Assembly (NCBI RefSeq): GCF_041146795.1
Contig: NC_135174.1
Span: 24,762,878 to 24,826,877 of the forward strand
DNA: 64,000 bases
Reading direction: 5' to 3'
From: Maylandia zebra
Taxonomy: Eukaryota; Chordata; Actinopteri; Cichliformes; Cichlidae
Shown: positions 21,901-33,001 of the stretch, in pieces
Numbering within the stretch: position 1 is the stretch's first letter
Layout of the letters: each line of letters begins with the position of its first letter
Notes under the pieces: generated by a model
The model's database searches: none
Told to the model about the DNA's origin: nothing
What the model saw: the letters and a program-made list of their open reading frames with translations, nothing else
Translations under genes and position numbers: made by a program

Positions 21901-23373
21901 ATTTGTATTTCATTTGTTTATTGCATTAATAATAACACATTTGAAGGATTTTTATAGATCTTGTTGCTGCTGTTCTCTTGCACAACAAACAGAACTGTTT
22001 GTAAATCAATTATACCAAAAGTGTAGATAGTAGTCTTACTGTGATTGCTTGACTTTTCATATAGTGAAGAGTCATTTAAAGCAACATAGCAAAAACATAG
22101 TCATAAATTATAATCTTACTAAGGCTCCAGAATAGTGTACATAAGTGTAAGTTAATAAATAATAATAATAACAATAGCAAGATCAACTTCAATTATCGTA
22201 CTCAATGCATGAGTCTTTGTGTTTTTTCTTGAGACTTTTTCATCATCAGTGTGAGTTTTCCCCTGAAAATCCTTTTAAAAAAAAGTAAATATATTTTACA
22301 CAAAAATTGCCAAAAAAAGAGAAAGAAAATAACATAAAATGCTGGATGCAGCATATGTGATACAAATTAAAGCTCATATATGCAAAATAATATTTAAGGT
22401 CCATTTAAAAAAAGGTTATTTCATTATTTCATATTTCAGGCTTTACAGGGTTAAGTGGGAGAAATGATAACTTTTATTTTGAGCATGCACGTCTCATGTA
22501 AATCAGTCAAACCCACAAATTAACCAAATGAACATGGCTGTAATTCAGAATTTCTAAGTTTTACTAATATCAACACTTTGAGTCACCCTTTTAGGAACTA
22601 CTAGGAAGGTAAGACTGCACCTGTTTTAAAAGTCAGTGAGCTCACTTTTTCTTGCAGTCCTGTGACTCATACATCACTTAGTTACAATATATTTTATTAA
22701 GATTTGAACAACCCTGAATATGTACACTGCACTATAGGACTGTCAGTCGCAATGGCTAAACCTAATAACCTAAACACTGCCAAACTAAGGATTTGAAGTT
22801 AAATATGAACAACTATTGGTACAAATTATTAAGTAAAACTAATAAAAAATAAAAGAATACCCAATTACACTTCTTAGTATGCAGACAGCAATTACAGATA
22901 CATTAATAATATAATTAAGTAAAATTCAAAAATAAATACAAACGAAGTAAAATCCATGAACTCAAATGAAGTAAGGATGTTGGGCTGAGCTCCAATTTGC
23001 ATTATGAATGAAGAACAGTAGCGTTTGAGGTTCATGCAAACATTGTTATGTTTTGTTACTTTTTCAGTTAATGTCATTCTGCAGTGACATTAAGCAGGAG
23101 CCCATTTTTAACTCTGAGTCATGTCTGAAACACCAACTATGCAAATAAAAACTGTAGCTGCCAGTATGCCCAGACATATACAGTAACTATGTAATGGATT
23201 TTCAGAATTTTTTTAATCAATCTAGACACATGTATAAGTAAAACAAATTAAGTTAGTAAAACTGACTTATTTCCGTCTTTTAGGGCTTGGCAATCGAGAC
23301 ATGTGGTGGAGGTCTGTATGAGGAACTCTCCGTGTATGCTCAGGCTGAGGGAGCTGAGGCCCCGTGGGAGTGA
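15915..23373 (+). CDS. cd79b: CD79B, B-cell receptor signalling chain (Ig-beta)
   Basis: CD79B pairs with CD79A and membrane immunoglobulin and carries the signalling tail of the B-cell receptor. Exons: 15915-15966, 19310-19603, 19739-19857, 21535-21588 and 23284-23373, giving 202 residues. Residues 1-18 form a hydrophobic signal peptide (MRWMLAGWWGLVLISLSV). Exon 2 is one Ig V-type domain with the first Cys in PIYC, the core Trp in VKWF and the second Cys in HSGVYYC, where the usual Asp is replaced by His. Exon 3 encodes a transmembrane helix (LIVFQGFLLAVFIAALLL). Exons 4-5 give an acidic tail with DHIYEGL and LYEEL, forming an ITAM. The ITAM spacer is 9 residues, longer than the usual 6-8. 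The first intron (3.3 kb) holds repeats. Its neighbours scn4a and interferon match known teleost synteny. Confidence 0.93.
17041..17793. mobile_element. Foldback transposon with 23-bp perfect terminal inverted repeats and a palindromic satellite
   Basis: The element begins TATGGAAGCCCGTTTCCG and ends with the exact complement (23 bp in total), flanked by the direct repeat CTCTTG (17035-17040 and 17794-17799). Inside each end is an array of palindromic AACTCGAAATTTCGAGTT-like units (about 17095-17195 and 17520-17760). Further in is a second inverted pair (TGCCAAT...TACGTGAATGA against TCATTCACGTA...ATTGGCA). The centre carries a minus-strand frame (17181-17411) with a helix-turn-helix-like stretch, FTNDEIPVLLAESHGVTIS, that resembles transposase DNA-binding regions. 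It lies in cd79b intron 1. The superfamily is not assigned. Confidence 0.8.
17990..18840. repeat. GC-rich interspersed repeat in cd79b intron 1
   Basis: An abruptly GC-rich block (about 18000-18440) in AT-rich surroundings. It is followed by a tail with ACAAGCGCGCTCACGCAGAC and a pyrimidine-rich end near 18660-18830. Several overlapping open frames (18042-18275, 18058-18456, 18378-18842) reflect composition rather than coding. It looks like a dispersed fish repeat, but I cannot name the family. Confidence 0.5.
18991..19043. repeat. (AAAC)n microsatellite
   Basis: About 13 AAAC units in cd79b intron 1. Confidence 0.95.
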
Positions 23374-23543
23374 GACTCACACAAGTACTTTTCACCTGCT
23401 AAAGCCTCTGAATAAGGACAGATTATATGTTCTTAATTGCAAGTTGTAAAGTAAGTCCTTAAATAGTTTACTGAGAATGGAGACGTGCATTTTTCTCACA
23501 ACACAATACATGGTTTGTTTGTAGATGTGCAGCAGCATGCTTG

Positions 23544-23575
23544 CCCCCCCCCCCCCCCCCCCCCCTTTTTTTTAA
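23544..23575. repeat. Poly-C run of about 32 bases
   Basis: A homopolymer in the cd79b 3' region, followed directly by a T run. On the minus strand it is a long G-run with G-quadruplex potential. The stated length may be unreliable in sequencing. Confidence 0.9.
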
Positions 23576-24022
23576 TGTGATGTTTAGTAACACTGTTTTG
23601 AATTAATCTGTTGTCATAAAGTGTAAATAAGCCCTTCTGAAATTTAGACCCAAAAGCTGATATTTCAGCGGATCTTTTTGGTGCTTCTGGTGATGTTTAT
23701 TTAAACTGTATTGTGTATCAGTTGGTCCTATAAATGTCCAGTCTATCAGTCTCACAGGCTCTGGGTTGTACCCCTGCTCTTGATCAGTGTGAGCTGGGAC
23801 AGAATTCACGCCCCTTATGACTCCTAACAAAATAAGTCTTAAGTAAGTAGATGGATAATGTCATACTGACTGTGCTAACATGAAATTTTGAAGCCTGAGG
23901 GTGGTGCAAAAACAAAGACTAACTTGTGTCAAAGAACAAAAACAACATCTACTTGTTTTTTTTATTTTTCAGTTGTTTGTTAAGATTAAGTGTATACATA
24001 TGTATTTGGTTTGTTTGACATG

Positions 24023-24066
24023 AATAAAAACAATAAATACATCTTTCTTTGCTGAAGAAATTTATT
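24023..24066. promoter_or_regulatory. Convergent polyadenylation signals of cd79b (+) and IFN-1 (-)
   Basis: AATAAA at 24023-24028 and 24032-24037 on the plus strand lies about 650 bp after the cd79b stop. TTTATT at 24061-24066 is AATAAA for the minus strand, about 165 bp after the IFN-1 stop. The two genes are tail to tail, so the signals nearly meet. This is inference from motif and position only. Confidence 0.5.
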
Positions 24067-24229
24067 TTTTTTCCATAACTAAGGAAAACATTTTTCTTTT
24101 TTTAAAATCACCAACATGTTTGATTAAAAAGACAATGGTAAATAGAAATACTGTAAATTAATAAGTAAATAGATAAATAAATAAAAAGAAGCAAATAAAT
24201 TAACACATCCTTCCTGTAACAGACATGTT

Positions 24230-25327
24230 TTAGTTGGCAGTGTGCAGAGATGAAACCAGCTGTTCTGCTCTCATGAGATGGGCTTTGGTTTCCTTCCTGA
24301 TCACCTCCCAGGCTTCAGCACTGTGACCCTACAGACACAACAATATTATCATTAGTAAAATATTCCAGAGGTGTTTAATAAAAGAATTGGTTAAAAAATA
24401 AATAAAGACCTACCTTTTTCTTTAGGATATCATCTGAAAGTCTTTTGAAATACATTTTTGTCTTGAAATACAGCTGTGAGTTCTTCTTCTTGTGACTGTG
24501 GCTCCCAATCTAAATCAGGAAAAATAGTCATTTAAATATATGTTTTAGCAGTATAATTGATCTCAGTTATCTCAATAGTGGTGTTACTGAAAGTGAACTT
24601 ACACAGGTGTGAAGCTCTTCAGCCTGTTTGTTGACAATATTGAGCAAGTTCCTCACTGTGCTGTCCTCCCATGATGCAGAGCTGTGATCCTCCTCAAACA
24701 GGGCAGCCACCTCCTCCAGAACCTGAACTGTGAAAGCCAGTTTATCCTCAGCCTGGAAGAAGAAGAAGAATCATAGGTTTTTGTAATTCAAAAAACTTGA
24801 AAAATGAGAACAAATATCAGAACACTCAGACCTGGGTTTGCATAATAGGAACTTAAAGTTATGACGGTTATGAATTTTAGTTTTTGATTGTATGTCATAC
24901 CCATGGTAAAATTTGAAAACCTTTACATTATTTTACTTTAAGGAGAAATTAGTCTGGGATTTTATGCGATACAATGAGAAAAGCTGAGGTTGACTTACTG
25001 ATGCTTTTGATGCCTGGTGGTACAGATGATTAGGGAAGGCCACGGTGTCCTCCACCTCAGTGGTGTTAGTTGAGTTGTTACCCTGGATCACACACAGAAC
25101 CAGACTTAGAGTTGAAGTGCAGACACTAAGTCTGAATAATTTAATTTAATAAAAATTTGACAAAATTTTAAGCCTATTAAAAGAAACACACTCACCATGG
25201 TTTCAAGTAGATTCAGAGTCTCTTCGTTGTGCTGTTTGAATTTATGATCCATCCATTTGCAGCTCAGCGAGGAGCCTGCAGTGAACAGACCAAGAAACAG
25301 GCAAGCAAAGAGAATCCTGCTGATCAT
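24230..25327 (-). CDS. IFN-1: type I interferon, two-cysteine (IFNd-like), intact
   Basis: A secreted antiviral cytokine of the class II helical family that signals through a CRFB-type receptor and JAK-STAT. Minus-strand exons: 25327-25196, 25082-24999, 24752-24603, 24509-24414 and 24328-24230. They give 186 residues with all junctions phase 0 and GT-AG. The five-exon, four-intron plan is typical of fish type I IFN. Residues 1-22 are a signal peptide (MISRILFACLFLGLF...). Mature cysteines are C23 (SCKWMDHKF) and C122 (ELHTC), the two-cysteine group I pattern. Exon 2 has NST and NTT sequons. The last exon has AEAWEVIR, matching the conserved CAWE-type helix of type I IFNs. TATAAG lies at 25408-25413 and an ISRE at 25428-25437. 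It is tail to tail with cd79b. The subgroup label IFNd is from recall. Confidence 0.92.
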
Positions 25328-25407
25328 TTTTTAAGGATGACAATTGTCGTTGTATGAAGCAGACTCAGATATCTCCTGTGCTGATGGAGCTGACATGCCC
25401 AGCAGCA

Positions 25408-25437
25408 CTTATAGCAGAGCACACCTGTTTCATTTTC
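25408..25437 (-). promoter_or_regulatory. IFN-1 proximal promoter (TATA and ISRE)
   Basis: On the minus strand GAAAATGAAA (25437-25428), an IRF/ISRE core, sits about 15 bp upstream of TATAAG (25413-25408). That is about 80 bp upstream of the start codon. The same arrangement recurs at IFN-6A, IFN-6B, IFN-7A and IFN-7B. Confidence 0.75.
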
Positions 25438-25639
25438 CATATTCACCTCTGTGGCTTTCACCTCAACAAAGGTGGGTTCTGATGTCACACATTTCAGACT
25501 TGGTTTCTATGGGAGCAAAAAAATCCCACATTAATTTTTTTGTCCGGTTCAGCTGTTGTATAAAGCAGAATAATGGTCTGCTTTGTTGTGACACATATAT
25601 TTGCTTTCTAAAGAGGAGCACTTGACCAGGTCATTTTCA

Positions 25640-25990
25640 AGTGTCTTTCATGACAAAAGTGCATACACAGACACTCACACTCACAGACACACACTGGTTT
25701 TCATATTTTAGTGAGGACACCTGATTGTGACATAATGCTTTCCCCAGCTGCTTACCCTAACCCTAACAAACAAAAATGAATGCTTAACTGCAACCCTTAG
25801 CCTAAACTTAGCCATAACCTAATTGCAACCCTGACACTAAAACCACATTTTAAACCTCAAAAATGCCTTCAAACTGGTGGGGACGGGCACTTTGTCCCTA
25901 CAAGTGACTGTTGGTCCCCACAAGTATAGCAGCATGCTAATTTTCTGTCCTTACAAAGATATCTGAACGTACAAGAACACACACTGCAAA
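25640..25990. repeat. Teleost interspersed repeat with GTCCCCACAAGTATAGCA motif
   Basis: Flanked by CACA-rich DNA, it contains TTACCCTAACCCTAAC and GGTCCCCACAAGTATAGCAG, phrases I know as very common in fish genomes. No terminal repeats were established. It lies upstream of IFN-1. Confidence 0.5.
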
Positions 25991-26489
25991 GTCGTATATT
26001 TGTTTGTGATCCAGCATGTCTGTTTGCTTTATCGTCGACTTTTCCTCCTACCCCCTTCTTTTCTCTCTTTTTCTGTTGTTTTCTTCTTATATTCCTCCGT
26101 TTTCTTCTATCTTTCTCCAGTTTGGCCTTCACCCCCGTCTGCTCAAGCATAATATCCATAACAATATGGATAATGAAATACTAACAGTATAATCCACAAT
26201 GTGCAAAATATCCCCATAAATGCACAAATATAGAATAGTAAAGTGTAAAAGAAAAACATTTAAAAAGTATAGAAACGTTAGTGTTATAGGTATTTTACTG
26301 TGAGTATACATATAAATGTTTTTAAAGCCTAAACATTTTACTTATATGTCCTTACTTAAATGCACGTTGCATGGATGAAATTTCCGCAATTCATGATGAT
26401 TAAAAAACAAACAAACAAACAAAAAATGTTTACATTTACGCACTCTCTCCAGTGTGGTGGTTGTAAGTGTATATTAAAGCTTTTGAATG

Positions 26490-26720
26490 GAGTCACATTT
26501 CACAGTTACTTCTAGTTGTGATTGTGCCATAAAAGGGAAGTTCTTACACGGAGAAAAAAAAAGTGGCTTCGTGACTCTTTGGCCTACAGTGACGCTCATT
26601 CATACGAACCAGTCAGCGAAATTTCACCTTGTTTTATCGAGAATATCTGCTTCACCGTGGGAACCAGGTGAAGGGGATTGTCCTTCACGATCAGTGGGGA
26701 AATTAGAGCATATTTTCAGC
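26490..26720 (+). promoter_or_regulatory. IFN-associated upstream module, copy M1
   Basis: Homologous by eye to 28880-29105 and five other sites. Shared blocks include TGCCATAAAAGGGAAGTTC, TGACGCTCATTC..ACGAA and AGGTGAAGGGGATTGTCC. The ISRE position here is degenerate (GGAGAAAAAAAAAGTGG). It points away from IFN-1, and no plus-strand interferon follows directly. Confidence 0.6.
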
Positions 26721-27775
26721 CTTATATAAATCAAAAATGTGCCAATATGTGCTTTTGCTAATGCTTTTGTTATATTCTTCTTCCCTTATTTTGGTCTAAC
26801 TTGTTTTACAACTTTTTGTTTTATTGCATTTGTCTGTTTTGCCAAAGGACAAGACATGTGAAACAAATTATTAGTGCATGTCTAATCACTAAAAATTCCA
26901 ACGCAGCGCGGTACTGAATTATAATATGATATCCCCGATGCAACAAGTGTATTTGTAAAATGTATTTCCTCCTATTCCACAATCATCCGTAAGTGGTATT
27001 ATTGTAACTTGAAATGAAGGGGAAGAGCGCGTAAAGTTACGGGGTTGCCAAATGGTCAGGCGCAAAGTGCGCACAAGTCTTCAACGCTTCGCTGTCTCAG
27101 TAACTACAGATACATAAACCTCCTCTGGCATTAACATCAGTATCAATCACATTACGACCCTCCTCATATGCTGGCACTGATACAAGTGTTTGGTGCTGAA
27201 TTATCGTCACGTTAATTCACATCGTTTGAATGTGTGGTGAGAGGTGAGTCCAGAAGAAGGGGGATGAGGCGGTACTGACCCCGACTGAAATATGACTTGC
27301 CCTCCACGAATGCCATAGGGTAAATTAGTGGCATCAAGGAAAATAATCCAAAGGTGTACACGCCAGCGAACTCAATATGTGGGTATAAATGGGGAGAGTT
27401 GCTTCATGAAGGGAATATAACATGATTTGCTGCTAAATCTTTGTGCGAATCAGAACAATTTCATACTACATTGGTTACTCGGATGGAAGTAGGTGTTGAA
27501 CTTGGCCCGCTTAAAGTCAGCTGCCAAAAGAAGAAGTTGAACTCAAATACTTTACTGGAGTACTGTTTTAATGTACGTGTACTTTAAGTACATTTTTATT
27601 ATTTTTACTTCTTCTCCACTATAAATCATCTTACCTTACCTTATTTTACCTATTGGGGACAATATTTTTGCACTATACTATTCGTGTTAAGGCTTTATTT
27701 ACTGTTTACTAGTATTCAGAAATATTGATATCCAACCTAAGGAATTAAAATCTCCAGCAACAAAAGTGAACAGGT

Positions 27776-28125
27776 GAATGAAGCACGCATCATCAGATCG
27801 TGCTTTTGCTGTAGCAGCTCCAAAACTGTGAAACGATCTGCCTTTAGAGATTAGACAGGCCTATTCTCTGCCTGTGTTTAAATCACTTCTGAAAACCCAT
27901 CTCATGGCCTTTGACACCTCGGTTTTTTGTTTTAGTTGATTCTATGATGTTTTATCTTGTTTTTTAAATATAAGGCTGTTTTCATTTTTATGTATTATGT
28001 GTTTTATTTTCTCTGTTTTGTTTTATTGTATTGTTCTTAACTGAATTACTGCACAGCACTTTGGTCCTGTGGTGGGTATTTTAAAGTGCTTTGTTGCAAA
28101 AAGTTGGATTGAATTTTAAACTATT
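27776..28125 (+). mobile_element. LINE 3' end (non-LTR retrotransposon remnant)
   Basis: Translation gives the widespread fish LINE ORF2 ending: FAVAAPKL, an in-frame stop where Trp is expected, then NDLPLEIRQAYSLPVFKSLL and KTHLMAFDT. An AT-rich 3' tail follows, ending near GTTGGATTGAATTTT. It is 5' truncated to about 350 bp and no longer coding. Exact clade not assigned. Confidence 0.65.
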
Positions 28126-28879
28126 ACTAAGGTATGATTATGCTGTTTTGTTAAGGAAAAGGTCTAACTGTTTCTTTTGTCACATTTTTCAGTTTAAGAA
28201 TGTGTTTATGTACGTGACCATGCAGATAGACAGTAAGATAGTTAGATAGACAGATCAAGCACTCTTGCGCCCCCTGCTGAAAAGGAAGAACGGGCCTCAC
28301 ACAGTATTATACCGCATTAAAATGATTGATCGTGTTTATTGTTTGTTGCTTAATTTGAAATCAAGTCTAAATTTCACTATACTGTACTTTGTGTCTGTGA
28401 GGTATAACTGTACTTAATACATAAACTGACTCAAATTAAAATAGATAACTACATTCTTCCTCAATTTTAATTTTAGAAATAATAATAACAGCAATAAATA
28501 CCTTTCTGATTCCAAGAGGAGGTGATCCTTTTATGCTATAAAATAATGCAAAAATATCTAATTTTGCTCAATGAACATTTTAAAGAATACAGAACAGACA
28601 TAACATTTCATTTTCATTTAGATTTATATAAGATATATATATATAATTATTATTATTATTTTAAAATAATATATATGTATGTATCTCTGGTATTTCACAA
28701 TTATATAGTTACTTAATTTATTTCATTTCCACGGATATTTGTCATGGTTTTGTTTCCCCAGTTGTTCTTTCCATGTAGGCACAGTGTTTTCGGCCTGTTT
28801 TTTTTTTTTTTCTGTTGTTCAAATTACCTAATTGCGCCTGTTTGAATAATAACCCTTTATGCAATACGTAAAACTGCAG

Positions 28880-29105
28880 ATCTGCTTGTTCAGTATCCAG
28901 TGTGCCGTAAAAGGGAAGAAACTGTGTCGAGAAAGTGAAAGCGTCCTGGTGACTGGGCGCCTGAGCTGTGACGCTCATTCTTACGAATCGGTCAGTGATA
29001 TTTCGCCTTGTTTTATCAGCGTGTGAACCAGATAACCTGGAGAAGGGGATTGTCCTTCACATTTTTATTAGGAAGATTAGAGTGGACTTTCATCCTAGTA
29101 GAAAA
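28880..29105 (+). promoter_or_regulatory. IFN-associated upstream module, copy M2 with ISRE
   Basis: Contains GAAAGTGAAAG (28931-28941), a strong ISRE core, followed by the conserved blocks TGACGCTCATTCTTACGAAT, TTTCGCCTTGTTTTATCA and GGAGAAGGGGATTGTCCTTC. It lies about 770 bp upstream of IFN-2 in the sense orientation. A distal virus-inducible enhancer is a reasonable inference. Confidence 0.6.
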
Positions 29106-29592
29106 ACGAAAGTCATGCAATATTATATTCAGCCTAAGACTGATAAGAGAGGGTGTCTTCGCTTAGACTTTTATTGTTCCTCTGCCAAAAATAATATTTA
29201 AATAAATAAAAAAAATAAATCTTATAGGCAATGATGGGTGATCATGGCTTGGTGTTTGCAACCTACTTGTATTAGCAGCTAAAATCCCAATAGTCATTAT
29301 TACCATTTATAGTTTTCAATATCAAATATCAAAGATCAAACATTTCAAATTGCCGCATCGGTCGTGAGCTGTGTCTGTTTTCACTTGCTCCGTGTTATGG
29401 CCGGTGTTTGTAGGCTGCTGTTTTACCAGGAGCCCTTTTATTTTATTATATAACTTCTTCCTACTTGAGCCGATATTCTTACTTTTTGTACCCCAGTGAT
29501 TGTTTCACACGATTTGGGATCTAATTAAATATGTTCGACTCTACCTGAATGCTGCGGTGAAAGCCACAGTTTACGTTCAGGTCCCGCAGGTA

Positions 29593-29622
29593 GAAAACGA
29601 AATATGTTGCTCTACCATAAAT
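29593..29622 (+). promoter_or_regulatory. IFN-2 proximal promoter, altered TATA
   Basis: GAAAACGAAA (29593-29602) is a consensus ISRE. At the TATA position the sequence is CATAAAT (29616-29622), where the intact paralogues have TATAAA. This fits with decay of the gene. Confidence 0.6.
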
Positions 29623-29704
29623 GCGGCGTTACAGGTCTGCTCCATCAGAACACCAGGAGACATCCGAGTTTGCTTCATACAAGAGCAGTTAATACGTTTT
29701 GAAA

Positions 29705-30843
29705 ATGATGATGAGCAGGATTCTCTTTGCTTGCCTGTTTCTCGGTCTGGTCACTGCAGGCTCCTCGCTGAGCTGCAAATGGATGGATCAAAAAATTCAG
29801 ACAGCACAACGAAGAAACTCTGAATCTACTTGATACCATGGTGAGTGCGCTCTTTTTAAGAAAACTGTAACAACATTTAGTGGTTTGAACTTGATGTTTG
29901 ATTATTTTAACACACAAGCTGTGTGTTTCTGGTTGTTATACAGGTTTATAACTCCACCAACACCACTGAAGATGCTGAAGGGGAGGTCACTCTGGCTTTC
30001 CCTAATCATCTGTACCGCCAAGCGTCCAAAGCATCAGTAAGTTAATCTTAGCGTTTATTTATAAACTAATTATCTCTTAGTTCACAATGAGAGCACAGAA
30101 CAATATCTCCTTATACATAAAACAGTCCAAATGGGCCACATGGCGCATATTTCTATGTGTTTTTCTTTAAACGTTAGCCCATAGTATCAATAATCTACAA
30201 TGTTATGTAAATATTATATTGGTAATTTATGTGAGCCAAACAATATATTTCTGGCTACTGAATGTCTCTCTAATAGAGGAGGGAATTATGGTAATCTGTT
30301 CTTCTTCTTCCAGGCTGAGGATAAACTGGCTTTCACAGTTCAGATTCTGGAGGAGGTGGCTGCCCTGTTTGAGGAGGATCACAGCTCTGCATCATGGGAG
30401 GACAGCACAGTGAGGAACTTGCTCAATATTGTCAGCAAACAGGCTGAAGAGCTTCACTCCTGTGTAAGTTCACTTTCAGTTAGGTTTTTATTACATTCGA
30501 ATATGATACTTTACATGACATGACATATTCTTAATTGTCATTTTGCTTGTAATTAAATTAGATTGGGAGCCACAGTCACAAGAAGAAGAACTCACAGCTG
30601 TATTTCAGGACAAAAATGTATTTCAAAAGACTTTCAGATGATGTCCTAAAGAAAAAGGTAGGTCTTTATTATTTTTTTAAAACCAATTCTTTAATTAAAC
30701 ACCTCTGGCATATTTTACTAATGTTAATGTTGTTGTGTCTGTAGGATCACAGCGCTGAAGCCTGGGAGGTGATCAGGAAGGAAACCAAAGCCCATCTAAT
30801 GAGAGCAGAACAGCTGGCTTCATCTCTGCACACTGCCAACTAA
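29705..30843 (+). pseudogene. IFN-2: type I interferon with a frameshift in exon 1
   Basis: Exons 29708-29840, 29944-30036, 30314-30463, 30562-30657 and 30745-30843 align to IFN-1 and IFN-3, with normal splice signals and an intact final stop. Exon 1 has 133 bases instead of 132. Where the paralogues read GATCATAAATTCAG, this one reads GATCAAAAAATTCAG (29786-29800). That shifts the frame after MDQKIQ and brings TGA at 29831-29833, leaving 41 residues. Exon 2 is one of the longest (31 codons, YNSTNTTEDAEGEVT). Exon 5 starts with Asp where the others have Gly. Everything downstream of the lesion is open, so the inactivation is recent or is an A-homopolymer sequence error. Exon 3 and intron 3 match IFN-3/6, while exon 4 matches IFN-1. 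Confidence 0.88.
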
Positions 30844-31016
30844 AATCTGTCTGTTACATGAAAATGTATTCATTTATCTGCTTGCCTGTTACTTTTTGTA
30901 TTTATTTATTTATCTATCTATTGACTTCTATTTATCGGTTGACTGCATCAGTATTTTCAGTGCTTACAAACTAAATCTAATATTTTCTATAACTTTTTTT
31001 GTCTTGACGTAATAAA
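30844..31016 (+). promoter_or_regulatory. IFN-2 3' UTR with AU-rich element and poly(A) signal
   Basis: ATTTATTTATTTAT-type pentamers (about 30899-30915) are followed by AATAAA at 31011-31016. AU-rich elements of this kind mark unstable cytokine mRNAs. Confidence 0.55.
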
Positions 31017-31039
31017 AAGAACACTTATTGCAAATGGAT

Positions 31040-32790
31040 ATTGTCAATCTTTTGATTCATAGGAAACAAAATAAGAAACAGAAAAATAAGAAATTTAAAC
31101 TTGTTTGTAATTATTACAAATAAGCGGTTTGGTCAGTTCAGTAAGGTTCAGTAAACAGGAGCATGAAAGCCTTACCTTTAGTCTGGAGCAGTTTATTTGT
31201 AGCTATAAATGCTTCACACTGGTTTAAGTCTTCTCTAACTGACTGATCTGTTTCTATTAACACTGATGGTCATTTTGCGTTGTTAGCCCCTCACACCTGT
31301 AGTGTTCAGATTTACCTCTTGGTTATATTTTAATGAATTTTATGATGATGATCAGTAGATAATGAAAGCTGACAATTATTTGTCTGTCATTTCTTTACAA
31401 AGTTAATCTTATGTTAAATCTCAGGTCTCTCTGTCTCTCTACACTTTGCCATTTTAAATGAAAGTTTATTGATTAATCCTTCTCTCCTGCCAGAGGTGTC
31501 ACAGACCTTGCTTCAATGCCTCCCTTATGTAATAGGCTCATCCTTGTACAACATTCATCAATCCATCATGGAGCCTATGTCAGCTCTCATAAGGCTAAAG
31601 GAGGGACGTACTCTGAACAGGTCGCACAATGACACTCACAATACGACCAACTTTGAATCGCCTGTTGACTTAACCCATGTATACTTGTCTGTTCTGTGGG
31701 AAGATGCCACAAGAACAGAAAGAGCATCCAAACCCCACAACAATAAAGGACCCCTGTGACTACGGATTAAAACCTGTGACTGTGTCACTGCAGTCAACAA
31801 AACTAAACACATCACAGCACTGTTCTGTTTTATTTGAGTCTTCTGTTTAATTAGACATTTCAAATTTGTTCTTAAAGTTGTATCCTTCCCATTATGCCCT
31901 CGTTTAAATTGAACTATCGTGCTTTTCTTAGTTCTGCATTTATATATAAATTTACTATTGCAATGGTCGATGGCTTATTAAATATGTCCAAAGTTTCAGG
32001 TATTGTCAGAGTATGTACTTTGAAACAAACATGCATCTTAGGTTTTTCACCTGTCTTGGCTATATATGATGTCAGTGAGATGGGATATATTTAATATGGT
32101 CATTTCAGCAAGACAGATAGGAGATTTATGTAGAAGGCTGAGTATCCAATCAGAGGAAAGCTGGCTTCAAAAAGTGGAAAGGGCAAAAATGATTTGGTGC
32201 AAATAACATTTTCTTTTCTTCTTAAGAATCAAGAAATGTAAACAAAGCATAGTTTACTATACTCCAGGTCTACTGAGAACATAAACTCTGGTTCTTTAGA
32301 AAGACTCCAACAGCTGATATTTTTAAAATGAAACAAAACATTATAAGTAGTAGTAGTTATAATGACTTCTCCAAAAGATTCTTGGATTATACGTGCTTTG
32401 CTTTGAAACTTGCTTATCTTGTTTAATGATTTTTATTAATGTTTTCATTTGTAGTTTTCAGTAATCCATCACAGTGACACTGCACAATGTCAGCAGCATA
32501 GTGTATGAAGAAATTTGAATCAGGTTTTTTTTCGTCCCCTTTAGCTAAATGTTGTGATATCTTATGATATCAATCTTATGATAAAGTGAGAGGGAAAAAA
32601 TAGACTAATCTGTTTTTGTAATTTCTATGTTATACGTGCAGATCTGTCTTTGTGAACGATCAAAGAGATTTTTCTTTGGCTCGGCAGGTTTCTGATATTT
32701 GATTCTACCTATTAAAAAGCATCATCTGTGAAAATGCAACATCTGTTTACTTCGTTTTGCAGGAAAAAAAACATGTCCACTTTCTTTTTT
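31040..32790. other. Interval between IFN-2 and IFN-3, no gene; contains paralogous IFN flank
   Basis: The stretch 31180-31345 matches 40665-40870 by eye (TTGTTAGCCCCTCACACCTG and neighbouring blocks), so the 3' flank was duplicated with IFN-2 and IFN-4. The segment around 32640-32690 (GCAGATCTGTCTTTGTGAAC) matches 42085-42110. The small open frames (31469-31759, 31894-32094) are not recognised and lack support. Confidence 0.5.
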
Positions 32791-33001
32791 AAATGGGAAA
32801 TATTTATTGATTTCAACATATAAAATTATACAGAAAATGTTCTGTTTAATTTAAAGTAAATTCACAAATAAATAAAGACATGCTGTTTAACACTTAGAAA
32901 TATTCACTTATACAAGCAATGTAAAAATCAGTAAATAAATTAGTAGATAAATAAGTTAAAAAATGACTAAATTAATAAATCCTTCCTGTAACAGACAGAT
33001 T

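Noticed and set aside
29500-29823. 107-codon plus-strand open frame across the IFN-2 promoter and exon 1
   Set aside because: It runs through the ISRE and leader in a different frame from the interferon and is not conserved at paralogues.
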